NCBI GenBank assembly: GCA_002050165.1
Contig: MWSW01000008.1
Location: 1-64,000, forward strand
Reading direction: 5' to 3'
Source: Candidatus Tepidiaquacellales bacterium OLB4/UTCHB1
Lineage (GTDB): Bacteria > Bacteroidota > Ignavibacteria > Tepidaquicellales > Tepidaquicellaceae
Length of the DNA stretch: 64,000 nucleotides
A program made the position numbers and the translations under genes. The notes under the pieces were generated by a model. It was not told the DNA's origin. It did not search any database and saw only the letters and a program-made list of their open reading frames with translations. Below, one piece after another: positions 45,567 to 54,773 of this stretch (within the stretch, counting starts at the first letter, position 1; the number at the start of each line of letters is the position of its first letter).

Positions 45567-47564
45567 TTATTTTATATACAACATTGGCTTTGAATCAGAA
45601 AACGCTTCGAAACCGGTATCCTCCGGTACAGCGTTGATATTGCAAATGTACAAACCTGAAGCCAGACCTGTTGCATCAAATGTTGTTTCATGTCTCCCCT
45701 CCCGTAGTTTTTCGTTAACAAGTGTACGAATATGTTTACCGAGCGCATCGTAAACCGTAATAGTAACATTTGAAACTCTTCCAAGTTCAAATATTATTGT
45801 AGTCGCCGGGTTGAATGGATTAGGGTAATTCTGTTCCAGACGGAAGCTTACCGGTAAGTCGAAAATATTACCGTGTACTTCTTTTAGTATTTTATTGTCA
45901 GGGTCAACAATTATTGATTGTGGTTTTCCGGGAAGCGTAAAATTGAAAATCTGCAACTGGCTGTTATTGAAAAATTTCATGAGCGTATCTACTAAATCAG
46001 TTTTTATTTGGATCTCAATCGGCATTGTGAAAAACTGTGGATTTGAATTCACCGGTTGTGTAATTGTTAGGTCAATTTCATAATTAACCCCCTGAGTATT
46101 TTTGAAAGACCAATCAACATTGTATTTCGGGTAGTTCTCTCCGTAAATCCATTGACTGAAAAAATAATCTAGATTCATTCCGGAAACACTATCACATATT
46201 TGTTGAAAATCGGATGTAACAACAGTTTTATATGCAAATCGTGGATCGTTTGCATAAGCATGAAGTATGTCAAAGAAAACCTGATTGCCGACGATACCTC
46301 GCAACATGTGAAGAACAACCCCACCTTTTGCATAAGTTCTGAACGGATTGAAGATATTCTCAACGGAGGATACATCGTGAACGTATATAGTCCCGGTTGC
46401 TCGTTTTGCATCCACCATAATTCTGTCAATAAAGTTGCGATAGTAAATATCACCATAGCTAAATTCCTGCCATAGAGCTTCACCGTAAGTTGCAAATCCT
46501 TCGTTCAACCAGATATTGTTCCAGTCAGCACACGTAAGCTTATCGCCGAACCATTGGTGTACAAGTTCGTGAGCGATAATTCCGTCATACCATGCGCCCA
46601 TTGAAGAAATTGTCTGATGTTCCATTCCTGCCAGGATACCGAACTCCACGTGTCCGTATTTCTCCTTATAGAACGGATAGATTCCAAATAATCCGGAGTA
46701 AAAGTCCAGCATTGGAATAGTTTTATCCAATTGCGGTATTAATTCCTGCAAGTGTTGCGGATAGATATAATTTTTAACCGGCATCAAATTGTTTGATGAA
46801 TAATTCCAGAATTGGTCATAAAGTGCATAATCAGAAACAGCAATTGAGATAAGGTAAGGAGCAATCGGATAAGAATTTCTCCACATAAAAGTTCGGGTTC
46901 CATTATTGTTATACCTGATATAGTAAAGATCTCCGTTTGAGACACCGGATAAGTTATAGTTATGGGCTTCTGTTGTCAGCCACACTTCTGATGAATCAGC
47001 TTTATCGCCGGGAGTATCTTTGCATGGCCACCAGTCTTTTGCGCCGAAAGGCTGACTTAGCGTATAAATCGAAGGCTCACCTTCATTAGTTCCAAAAGTA
47101 AAACTTCCGTAACCGGTCGGATCGGGAACGCCATTATAGTAAACTGTTAAACTTGCTATATCTCCTTTTGAGAATGGTGAGTTAAAAAAAATTTTTAATT
47201 TGTCATTGGAATGAAGAAAATTCAACGGCAGACTTTCAAATATTACTGAATCAACTGACATATTTGAAGAGAAATCAAGATAGAAACTGTTAATTCCCGA
47301 TTGAACAATCCGATAAGTTCCTGTTACTGCGCCGATCAACAGGTTCGGGGAAATTTTAATCTCCAGATCTAGAAAATAATAAACTGCGTCAATTGAGATA
47401 TCGCCCGGATAATCTGAAACAGAATTCAGATTTAAACTTAGTTGATTTTTGCGGGAACATAACTCGTATCCCACTTGAACCTGAGCATCAACAGATGAGA
47501 TAAAAAGGAAAATTATAACCAGAGTTAAAATGAAATTATTCCTGAATTGTAAACTTATTTTCAT
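45567..47564 (-). CDS. Secreted M1 family aminopeptidase with T9SS type A sorting domain
   Basis: This 665-aa protein has a signal peptide (about residues 1-27). The gluzincin metallopeptidase domain has HELVH at 332-336 and the third zinc ligand Glu355 in NEGFATYGE. The M1 exopeptidase motif appears as GMEHQ before the zinc site, as in aminopeptidase N-like enzymes. The final ~90 residues are a T9SS sorting domain (QNYPNPFNPATT). It removes N-terminal residues from peptides outside the outer membrane. Compared with full M1 enzymes it lacks the large C-terminal helical domain, which is replaced by the sorting domain. Confidence 0.9.
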   Translation of the reverse strand: MKISLQFRNNFILTLVIIFLFISSVDAQVQVGYELCSRKNQLSLNLNSVSDYPGDISIDAVYYFLDLEIKISPNLLIGAVTGTYRIVQSGINSFYLDFSSNMSVDSVIFESLPLNFLHSNDKLKIFFNSPFSKGDIASLTVYYNGVPDPTGYGSFTFGTNEGEPSIYTLSQPFGAKDWWPCKDTPGDKADSSEVWLTTEAHNYNLSGVSNGDLYYIRYNNNGTRTFMWRNSYPIAPYLISIAVSDYALYDQFWNYSSNNLMPVKNYIYPQHLQELIPQLDKTIPMLDFYSGLFGIYPFYKEKYGHVEFGILAGMEHQTISSMGAWYDGIIAHELVHQWFGDKLTCADWNNIWLNEGFATYGEALWQEFSYGDIYYRNFIDRIMVDAKRATGTIYVHDVSSVENIFNPFRTYAKGGVVLHMLRGIVGNQVFFDILHAYANDPRFAYKTVVTSDFQQICDSVSGMNLDYFFSQWIYGENYPKYNVDWSFKNTQGVNYEIDLTITQPVNSNPQFFTMPIEIQIKTDLVDTLMKFFNNSQLQIFNFTLPGKPQSIIVDPDNKILKEVHGNIFDLPVSFRLEQNYPNPFNPATTIIFELGRVSNVTITVYDALGKHIRTLVNEKLREGRHETTFDATGLASGLYICNINAVPEDTGFEAFSDSKPMLYIK

Positions 47565-47674
47565 TTATCTCAGTTTAAAATTGTTGTCCACAATTACGGT
47601 ATATCTTGAAATCATATTTGTTCTTCGGTAAGTTAATAATTGAAACAATTAAAGTAATCAACGGTTAATTTAAT

Positions 47675-50600
47675 ATGTCGTCAATAATCACCGGTTCTGA
47701 AATCATATATAATCGTTTCGTTTCGAAACTGGGTAATGTATATAAACGGGAAGCCGTATATTATCTGACGAAAAACCTTTTATGGTTTTTTATTTCCATT
47801 GTTGCGCTCTTTATAGTTCTTCTCATTCTTGAAGCTGTTTATAACTTCAGCAGTTCATTGCGAACATCAATATTTTATTTTTCTCTTTCCGCTTTTATCA
47901 CAACCGGGCTGATGATAGTTGGTGAATTCTTATTTAAAATACTTCGAATATTAAAATCTTTCAATCCGATTGAATATTCGGCAAAGGTAGGGAATAAAAT
48001 TCCGGATGTAAAAGATGTCCTCTGCAACACACTCTCAATTTATGAAAAGAGCAGATCGGAGAAAATATTTTCCGAAGATCTTATAAAGGCGGATCTTGAA
48101 CTTGCCGATAAAAAATTCGCACAACGGAATTTGGGAAGTTTTATAAAATTTTCCTCGTTGAGAAAACAGATATACATTCTTGCCGGTGTATTAGTTACAA
48201 TTGTTACTTTATTTATAATATTTCCGTCTCAACTCAGCGGTGCTCTTAACAGATATATCAATCATGGTTTCGAATTTCTTCCGGAAAATCTCGGAGTAAG
48301 GTTTAATCTTTCACCGGGAAATATTGAGATACCAAAAGGCGATAACGTAACGGTAAATATTTTCGTTACATCAAACGATCCGGAATTTGAATTTGATAAT
48401 ATTGATCTCTATGTTTTCGATTTAACGAAGGATGGAATGGAACTCCTCAGAGAAAAAGTAGAATGCGAACGTGTTTCAGGAAACAACTTCAGGTTTGAAA
48501 TTAAAAATATTACCGGGACTTTAAGTTATTATGCGGACTTCAAGGGAGTTAAATCGGATAAATATACAATAACCGTTTCAGAAAATCCCATAGTTAAAAA
48601 GTTTAATATTGCGCTATACCCGCCTGCAATTACCGGAATACCATCAAGAGAATTAGCTGAAAATATCGGTGACGTTACCGTTCCGGAGGGCAGCAAGGTT
48701 TACTTTAAACTTGAATCGAATAAAGAACTTAAAGAAGCGGGTATAAAAATCAACGATGAAATATTTTATTTCGAAGTCAATTCCCGTTTTGCCGAAGGTA
48801 GTGTTGATGTATCCGCCTCGACCGAATATACATTTTATCTTAAAGATATTGACGGGAACGGGATAAAAAATCCTCGCAAATATAAATTAACAATTATTGA
48901 AGATGAACCGCCGACAGTTACAATTATAGAGCCTGATGAAACATACCATATAATAAACTCCGCAAGAGAGATACTCATCAGAGGTCGAATTACGGACGAT
49001 TACGGGTTTTCACGTCTGACGTTGAATTACCGCAAGACTTTATTAAATACTTCCGCCGGCGGGAAATTTACAGTTGCAAGTATTCCGGTTAAAAATCTGA
49101 ATGCGACGATTCTCGAAGTGCCTTACATGTGGAATTTTTCAAATACACTACCCGGAAAAAATGAACAGATTGAATATTATCTTGAAGTAACCGATAACAC
49201 CGGGAAATCATCGAGGTCGGGCTCGAAATTTCTGCAATATAAAAGTATCAGTGAGCTATTGCAAACTACAGAATGGAAAACGCGGGAAATCCAGGCAGAT
49301 TTATTATCTATTTCACAGGACGCATCAGAGCTTCAGAAGTTAATGACAGAATCCAAACGCCTCAATAAAACCAACGAAGAACTCGGATTAAACGATCCTC
49401 AAAGGCGTCGCCAGATTCAGGAAAGCATAGAAAATCTTCAGAACACTTTAAACAATACACAACAAAAGATAAATGAAGCGCTTGACAACCTTGAGAAGAG
49501 AAGTCTGTTAAATGAAAAGACATTAAAAGATTATATGAAGATGCAGGAATTATTTAACAAAATAAATACACCTGAACTACAGGAATTATTGGAAAAACTC
49601 AGAGAGGCATTGAAGAATAATGATCCTGATAAAGCAAGGGACCTCATGCAACAATTTAATTTTGACGAGGAACAATTCAGGAAAAATCTTGAAAAGGTAA
49701 TGGAGATAATGAAAAAAATTGAGAACCTGCAAAAATTCGGTGAGCTTACACAAAAGTTAGATGAAATAACATCGAAGCAGGAAGAGCTTCTCGATGAAAC
49801 ACGTTTAACGAATGAAAAGGATAAGCAAAATCATGAGGAACTTTCCAATCGGCAGGATATGCTTAAGGACGACTTGTCAGATTTCAAAGAAGGGCTTAAA
49901 GAGTTAATAGATGAAATGAGGAAAATGGAAAATGAAATGAACCCGGATGATTTAGAAAAGTTACTGAAACAACTCCAGCAAATGAAAACAGATCAAAAGA
50001 TGATGCAATCCAGCGAACAGCTACAACAAAATCAAAAGGAGAGTTCCGAGCAAACACAACAGGAGATCATGGATGATTTGGATAAACTCAATCAAGATAT
50101 GCAGGATGCACTTGAAAGCGCTATGCAAATGCAGAATTCCGGCGGTAAGATGATGCAAAAGCTTAATGAGATTAAGCAAAACATAGAGAAGTTAAGCAAA
50201 GACCAACAACACTTAAAAGAGAAGACCGGTGAAACTCAAGAGAACAACAAAGCTGATATGCAAAGCCGTAGCACTGAACAACAACAATTGCAGCAGAGGC
50301 TATCGGAAAATATAAATGAATTATTAAATAACGCAGGGGATATGGTATCGCCGGAACTTGGAAAAGAGCTTGGTGATGCATACAATGAAATGGGGGAAGC
50401 AGGTGATAACATTAAGAGAGGTGATAAATCCGGAGCAACGGAACAGCAGGGAGAAGCGAAGGAATCTCTTGATAATGCAGCGAAAATGTTGGGAGACATG
50501 ATTAGCCAGTTGCAACAACAAGGTAAGAACGGAAAAAATGGAAAAGGCAGTAAAGGCAGAATGGGGCAGCTAATGCAACAGCTCGCAGAGATTATTGCGC

Positions 50601-51151
50601 AACAACAAGGTCTCGCAGGGCAAATGAATCAGTTAAGCCAGAACGGAAAGTCAGGTCAAAACGGACAACAGGGGCAACTTACCCAGCAACAAATGCAACA
50701 GTTAGATAGGTTGAAACTTGAACAACAAAAGTTAAGCGAGCAATTGGGTAACTTAAACAAAGAGTTTGAAGAAGAGCGAAAAATGTCCGGTGAAAAACTG
50801 CTTGGTAATCTAAATGAAATTCAAAAGCAAATGCAGGAGGTTGTATCTGAACTTGAAGATTACGATATATCAAAAGAAACAATTGAGCGACAAAATAAAA
50901 TCATATCGCGAATGTTAGATGCACAACTCTCCCAGAGAGAAAAAGATTTTGAGCAACGGCGGGAATCAAATCCCGGCAAAAATTTTGTGAGAATATCTCC
51001 ACCCGAAATTGTTATTCAAGGACCGAATTCCTTTAATGCTTTCAAAGAAGATTTTTTAAAAATAAAAAGTGAAGGTTACAATCGGGATTACGAAGAGCTG
51101 ATTATCCGTTACCTAAACGAATTGCGTAAGCAGGGATATTTCTCCGAATAA
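47675..51151 (+). CDS. Large DUF4175-like membrane protein with Gln/Lys/Glu-rich coiled coils
   Basis: This 1158-aa protein has three predicted membrane helices near the N-terminus (about 33-57, 65-88 and 170-190). An extracytoplasmic beta-rich part with Ig-like modules (about 215-520) follows, with motifs such as EDEPPTVTIIEPD and ITDDYGFSRLTL. Last is a very long coiled-coil and Gln-rich, Met-rich stretch (about 540-1100) with Gly/Asn-Gly-Lys segments. This layout matches DUF4175/TIGR02302-type proteins, and function is unknown for the family. A structural or envelope-spanning role is a guess. It is followed by a strong terminator and is not in an obvious operon. Confidence 0.75.
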   Translation: MSSIITGSEIIYNRFVSKLGNVYKREAVYYLTKNLLWFFISIVALFIVLLILEAVYNFSSSLRTSIFYFSLSAFITTGLMIVGEFLFKILRILKSFNPIEYSAKVGNKIPDVKDVLCNTLSIYEKSRSEKIFSEDLIKADLELADKKFAQRNLGSFIKFSSLRKQIYILAGVLVTIVTLFIIFPSQLSGALNRYINHGFEFLPENLGVRFNLSPGNIEIPKGDNVTVNIFVTSNDPEFEFDNIDLYVFDLTKDGMELLREKVECERVSGNNFRFEIKNITGTLSYYADFKGVKSDKYTITVSENPIVKKFNIALYPPAITGIPSRELAENIGDVTVPEGSKVYFKLESNKELKEAGIKINDEIFYFEVNSRFAEGSVDVSASTEYTFYLKDIDGNGIKNPRKYKLTIIEDEPPTVTIIEPDETYHIINSAREILIRGRITDDYGFSRLTLNYRKTLLNTSAGGKFTVASIPVKNLNATILEVPYMWNFSNTLPGKNEQIEYYLEVTDNTGKSSRSGSKFLQYKSISELLQTTEWKTREIQADLLSISQDASELQKLMTESKRLNKTNEELGLNDPQRRRQIQESIENLQNTLNNTQQKINEALDNLEKRSLLNEKTLKDYMKMQELFNKINTPELQELLEKLREALKNNDPDKARDLMQQFNFDEEQFRKNLEKVMEIMKKIENLQKFGELTQKLDEITSKQEELLDETRLTNEKDKQNHEELSNRQDMLKDDLSDFKEGLKELIDEMRKMENEMNPDDLEKLLKQLQQMKTDQKMMQSSEQLQQNQKESSEQTQQEIMDDLDKLNQDMQDALESAMQMQNSGGKMMQKLNEIKQNIEKLSKDQQHLKEKTGETQENNKADMQSRSTEQQQLQQRLSENINELLNNAGDMVSPELGKELGDAYNEMGEAGDNIKRGDKSGATEQQGEAKESLDNAAKMLGDMISQLQQQGKNGKNGKGSKGRMGQLMQQLAEIIAQQQGLAGQMNQLSQNGKSGQNGQQGQLTQQQMQQLDRLKLEQQKLSEQLGNLNKEFEEERKMSGEKLLGNLNEIQKQMQEVVSELEDYDISKETIERQNKIISRMLDAQLSQREKDFEQRRESNPGKNFVRISPPEIVIQGPNSFNAFKEDFLKIKSEGYNRDYEELIIRYLNELRKQGYFSE

Positions 51152-51182
51152 AAAAATTATTTGATAGTATTTCAGTTTAACC

Positions 51183-51208
51183 AAACCCGCATAGCCGGGT
51201 TTTTTTTA
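51183..51208 (+). terminator. Rho-independent terminator of the DUF4175-like gene
   Basis: AAACCCG and CGGGTTT form a 7-bp stem around CATAGC, followed by a run of T. It lies about 30 bases after the stop codon. Confidence 0.8.
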
Positions 51209-51333
51209 TTCTTAATTGTGAAACGTTTTATTGTATTGCGGAAATTTTACAATCAAGGAAATTTCTCTTTGGAAATATATTCCATGTTAGACAATTTACT
51301 ATAAATCATTTTGGTAAACCTAAAAAATCCATA

Positions 51334-51340
51334 AAAGGAG
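51334..51340 (+). promoter_or_regulatory. Strong Shine-Dalgarno sequence of the PUR-like gene
   Basis: AAAGGAG lies 6 bases (all A) before ATG 51347. The leader GGAG-A-run-ATGG closely resembles the one before the Lys-rich gene at 33440, unlike most genes in this window. Confidence 0.8.
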
Positions 51341-51346
51341 AAAAAA

Positions 51347-51601
51347 ATGGAAAACAAGAAAAAAGAAGCAATTCACAAGGAAACGGTAAAAGCCGGAAGC
51401 AAAACCTATTTCCTGAACGTTAAAGAAACACAGAAAGGAGATCCATACGTTCAAATCGTTGAGTCCACGAAAAAGGACGATTCTTATGTTTACAACTCAA
51501 TAATGATCTTCGATAATGCAATTCCGGAGTTCACTAAAGCTGTTAACAAAATTGCAGGTTTTATAGAAAATCACGCTAATTCGGATACAAAAGCAGCATA
51601 A
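51347..51601 (+). CDS. PUR-alpha-like (DUF3276) nucleic-acid-binding protein
   Basis: This 84-aa protein matches the PUR/DUF3276 family of Bacteroidota and spirochetes: KETVKAGSKTYFLNVKETQKGDPYVQIVES (about residues 11-40), then a beta strand and a C-terminal helix (PEFTKAVNKIAGFIEN). PUR repeats bind single-stranded purine-rich DNA or RNA. A strong Shine-Dalgarno and a strong terminator suggest a single, well-expressed gene. The C-terminal tail is polar and probably flexible. The match is from motif recognition, moderately sure. Confidence 0.75.
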   Translation: MENKKKEAIHKETVKAGSKTYFLNVKETQKGDPYVQIVESTKKDDSYVYNSIMIFDNAIPEFTKAVNKIAGFIENHANSDTKAA

Positions 51602-51628
51602 CCACAACTTCCACGCAATATCCCCAAA

Positions 51629-51667
51629 AAGAACCGGAGTTCGAAAGAACTCCGGTTCTTTCCTTTT
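51629..51667 (+). terminator. Very strong rho-independent terminator of the PUR-like gene
   Basis: AAGAACCGGAGTTC and GAACTCCGGTTCTT form a perfect 14-bp stem with a GAAA tetraloop, followed by TCCTTTT. It starts 28 bases after the stop codon and is the longest perfect stem seen in the window. Confidence 0.93.
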
Positions 51668-51787
51668 AGAATTGTATGTCAATTTTTATTTACAGAAACC
51701 TTTTAAAATTGGCGGGATTCAATTTTGGATATATAAATTTTTGATAGTTGTAATCTAATGTGTTGTCATCGACAGAAAAAATCTGTT

Positions 51788-52465
51788 TCAACAGTCAGGA
51801 TCTTTTTCAAGAAACTTTATAAACTTCCGCCGTGCGATTGGAGATATTGTTTCGTTATACGGGAAACTTAACTCAGTATCGAGGAGGTAGATAATTTGAT
51901 TCAGGATATCATTAGCAAGCAGGTAATTGCGCAAGAATTCCCTTGGAACAATAATAACATTCCATGAGTAATTATCAACTTCGCGGGTCTTTAGAATTTT
52001 ATAGAGAGTGCAATTGTAACGTAAAATCCGGAATACTTTTTGACGATTATCCGGGATTATAAGATATCCATCTTTTTTGTAATCGCTCTTTATACCAATT
52101 GATTCAATATTAATATTGTTTTCAACAAACTCATAAATATATCTGCCCTGTTCCAGCAATTCTTTCAGGTAAGGTAATATCCACTCCATCAACCTGAATT
52201 GTGATTCAATATCTTTATTATTCTGAGATTTCATTTCGTTTCCCTGAATGAAATCAGATTTACCCGCATACTCTTTAATATAGATCCCGCTACGGTTTGA
52301 GAGAATGTTTATAATAGTTTCATGTATTGTGATAAGGTTTTGAAACTCCGGGAAAATCTTAGTTTCATTAAAATTCTGTTGACTTAATTTGATTTTGTTC
52401 AATAACAGTAAACGCGACTGTTCCGAATCTCTTGCTGTGATAAAGTCCTTTAATGTAATTGACAT
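51788..52465 (-). CDS. Hypothetical protein
   Basis: This protein is 225 aa from the ATG at 52465; the open frame extends upstream to an ATG at 52558, which would add 31 residues (MIYIIRLMNF...) with a less natural composition. It is soluble, mixed alpha/beta, with no signal peptide or membrane segment. No family is recognised. A YLIIPDNRQKVFRILRYN stretch and a late IVPREFLRNYLLANDILNQIIYLLDTEL helix are visible. It is convergent with the PUR-like gene, and no terminator follows its stop. Confidence 0.6.
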   Translation of the reverse strand: MSITLKDFITARDSEQSRLLLLNKIKLSQQNFNETKIFPEFQNLITIHETIINILSNRSGIYIKEYAGKSDFIQGNEMKSQNNKDIESQFRLMEWILPYLKELLEQGRYIYEFVENNINIESIGIKSDYKKDGYLIIPDNRQKVFRILRYNCTLYKILKTREVDNYSWNVIIVPREFLRNYLLANDILNQIIYLLDTELSFPYNETISPIARRKFIKFLEKDPDC

Positions 52466-52986
52466 AATAAAATATTTTATTGCATAAATATTTCTTTCCG
52501 GTTTGTTCGGTTGTTGTAAGAATTGAGTAAAGTTCATGAGCCTGATTATATAAATCAACCAACTTTTAAAGAGTTTAAGATTTTATTAACACACTTTGCC
52601 ATCGGTTGCTAATTTACGGATTAAGAACCTGAATAACATTCCGGATTAAAAATATTCACACAAGTTTTTTGATGTGTAGTTAATTGTTTCAGAACGAACT
52701 GAATTAACTTTATCCGGTCACTTGTTCTTTTCCGCATATTTAAGAAAATAAATACATTTCTTTATAAATTACTCGATCATAAAATCATTCAAATACAAAC
52801 GCAGTTTTCAAAGTATCAATAAAAAATTAATTTTGTTCAATTCGGAAGCAATATTGGGAAGAGAATATCAAGAAGAAGAAATTGCGGTCAGGAATCATTT
52901 CGGTTTAATTAATACTTTCGATCTAAAAACAAAAACCCCCGTGCAAACAATCACACGGGGGTTCGAACAGATTTAAGAAATGCCGT
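52466..52986. other. Intergenic region without recognised gene, ending in a terminator
   Basis: About 520 bases between two minus-strand genes. Besides the terminator of the downstream T9SS gene near 52921-52963, and the possible longer start of the hypothetical gene up to 52558, I see only AT-rich sequence without an ORF or RNA of recognisable kind. It presumably contains the promoter of the hypothetical gene. Confidence 0.5.
52921..52963 (-). terminator. Rho-independent terminator of the T9SS cargo gene
   Basis: AACCCCCGTG and CACGGGGGTT form a perfect 10-bp stem with a 10-base loop. Read on the minus strand it is followed by TTTGTTTTTAG. It lies about 23 bases after the stop codon. Confidence 0.9.
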
Positions 52987-54648
52987 TTATTTCAGCAATG
53001 TCATTTTCTTTGTAGCAATGAAATCACCAGCATGCAATACATAGAAATAAATACCACTTGACAGACCGGCAGCGTTGAAGTTGTATTCATATTTTCCTGG
53101 CAGGAGCTCACCGTTAACAAGCGTTGCTACCTCTTTTCCGAGAACATCATATACTTTAAGCGTTACCAATCCAGAATTCGGAATCGTAAAGTTTATAGTG
53201 GTATTTGGGTTGAATGGATTCGGATAGTTCTGACCTAGTTTGTAATCAGATGGTATTTCTGATTCGATAGGTGTTACACCTGTAGGGGTCCAGTTACTAT
53301 TCGGATCGAAACAATAATCATCCACGTACAACTCATCAACAGCAGTTGCACCAAAGAAATCGTTTGCAGCAAGTCGCTTTGGAACCGCGTTACCATTCGC
53401 ACCTGCTGACCATTTCCAGACGTGAATTACATTATCGTTTATTATGAATTTTGCCGAGTCAATATCAAGGTTAACTATTACTGCTGCAGATTGCCATGTA
53501 TCGTGCGCATATGAGAACGGTACTGCTACTGATGAACCGCCGAATAATCTTCCGTTATTTCCGGATGCGCCAACATCGAAGTAGCATTCCATACCCCAGT
53601 GGAAAGTAGGGTCATCGAATGTTGCAAGAGTATTGAAGTAACCTGCTTTACCTGTTGGTACATAGAACTTAAAGGAGATTTTTTGAATACCTGTGGTATC
53701 ATTGTTGAGCGGTTTAACCAGGTCATTGTTTTGTGTAATTACCACAGATTTTGTTGGACTAAACGATTGTGTATTGGAGATAAGCGGATCTTCTGTTGTG
53801 TTACACGGATCCCCGCTCCAGGTTGTCCAGTTAACAGAATCCTGACATGCAAGCCGTCCGCCGACCGTAAAACTTTCAAAGTCTTCACAATAAACACCCG
53901 ATGGACCAGCATTTACAAAATAACGGATTGATCCACAAAATTCCCGTGAAGAGAAAAAGCTTCCTGATGGTGTAAATGGCACACTTCGCGCATCACCGGT
54001 AGTTAGTGATACGTTAGCGTCAGAGTAAGTACTATAGGGTGGAGTACCTGTTCCGTAATAGCGTGGACCGGCTCCGGTAAATTTTACAGCTACACCGACA
54101 GTATCGCCTGCAGGCACAGTAATCGCAGGAATATTAAAAATTTCAGACATTCCGGCATTAACCGGACCTTGTAAAACCGAAACTGTACCAAGCGAAGTCC
54201 AACCTGCACTTGAGCTTCCCGGCCCTGAACCTACAGGTCCACCCAGCGCAGTCCCTGAACGGGTAAATATCTCAACAGAGAAAGTTGCTCCCGCAGTTGC
54301 AGTGCTTGCAGTATTCATTTGCACTACAGAAAGTTCCTGTGCACCTCCAACAAGATCGAAGAAGATCGCCCAGTTTGCCGCACCACCGTTGTTAGGTGAA
54401 TTGGGATTTGCAGTGAGTGTTAATGTGTCTAACAGATTGTAACCGGAACCCAAAGTAGTATTTCCAACCATTAAAGTCTGTATGACTGGTGGGGTATATA
54501 CTTTGAAATCTGTTACCTGTGAGTGTTTCTGTGCTTCTTTTAAATCAGCGTCTCTGATATCGTCGTCAGATATCATACTGAAAGATAAAAGCGAAAAGGC
54601 AAGAATAAAAGAAACGTAAAGTTTGACATTTAATAAATTTTTTGACAT
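52987..54648 (-). CDS. Secreted protein with T9SS type A sorting domain, function unknown
   Basis: This 553-aa protein has a signal peptide (about residues 1-25). A beta-rich N-terminal half (about 50-245) is Gly/Ser/Thr-rich. The second part (about 255-450) begins YCEDFESF and has a jelly-roll character like LamG/concanavalin-type domains (LYVDDYCFDPN near its end). The T9SS sorting domain covers about 468-553 (QNYPNPFNPNTT). There is no catalytic motif. It likely binds surfaces or polysaccharides outside the cell. A promoter-like TAAGTTTG and a 15-bp direct repeat lie upstream. Confidence 0.82.
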   Translation of the reverse strand: MSKNLLNVKLYVSFILAFSLLSFSMISDDDIRDADLKEAQKHSQVTDFKVYTPPVIQTLMVGNTTLGSGYNLLDTLTLTANPNSPNNGGAANWAIFFDLVGGAQELSVVQMNTASTATAGATFSVEIFTRSGTALGGPVGSGPGSSSAGWTSLGTVSVLQGPVNAGMSEIFNIPAITVPAGDTVGVAVKFTGAGPRYYGTGTPPYSTYSDANVSLTTGDARSVPFTPSGSFFSSREFCGSIRYFVNAGPSGVYCEDFESFTVGGRLACQDSVNWTTWSGDPCNTTEDPLISNTQSFSPTKSVVITQNNDLVKPLNNDTTGIQKISFKFYVPTGKAGYFNTLATFDDPTFHWGMECYFDVGASGNNGRLFGGSSVAVPFSYAHDTWQSAAVIVNLDIDSAKFIINDNVIHVWKWSAGANGNAVPKRLAANDFFGATAVDELYVDDYCFDPNSNWTPTGVTPIESEIPSDYKLGQNYPNPFNPNTTINFTIPNSGLVTLKVYDVLGKEVATLVNGELLPGKYEYNFNAAGLSSGIYFYVLHAGDFIATKKMTLLK

Positions 54649-54698
54649 AAGTCCCCCATTTATTTTTTGATTTACAAGCTAACTTAACAAAACCCGAA

Positions 54699-54726
54699 CA
54701 AACTTACAATAAAAAATAAATAACAA
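54699..54726 (-). promoter_or_regulatory. Candidate promoter of the T9SS cargo gene
   Basis: On the minus strand, ATTG is followed 17 bases later by TAAGTTTG, which fits TAnnTTTG exactly. The predicted transcript begins about 40 bases upstream of the ATG at 54648. Confidence 0.45.
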
Positions 54727-54761
54727 TGAAAATTCTTTGTAGCCGGATAACAATGAAAATT
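54720..54761. repeat. Perfect 15-bp direct repeat upstream of the T9SS cargo gene
   Basis: ATAACAATGAAAATT occurs at 54720-54734 and 54747-54761, 27 bases apart, just upstream of the candidate promoter of the minus-strand gene. A pair of regulator-binding sites is a possibility. Confidence 0.65.
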
Positions 54762-54773
54762 TTATTTTATCAC

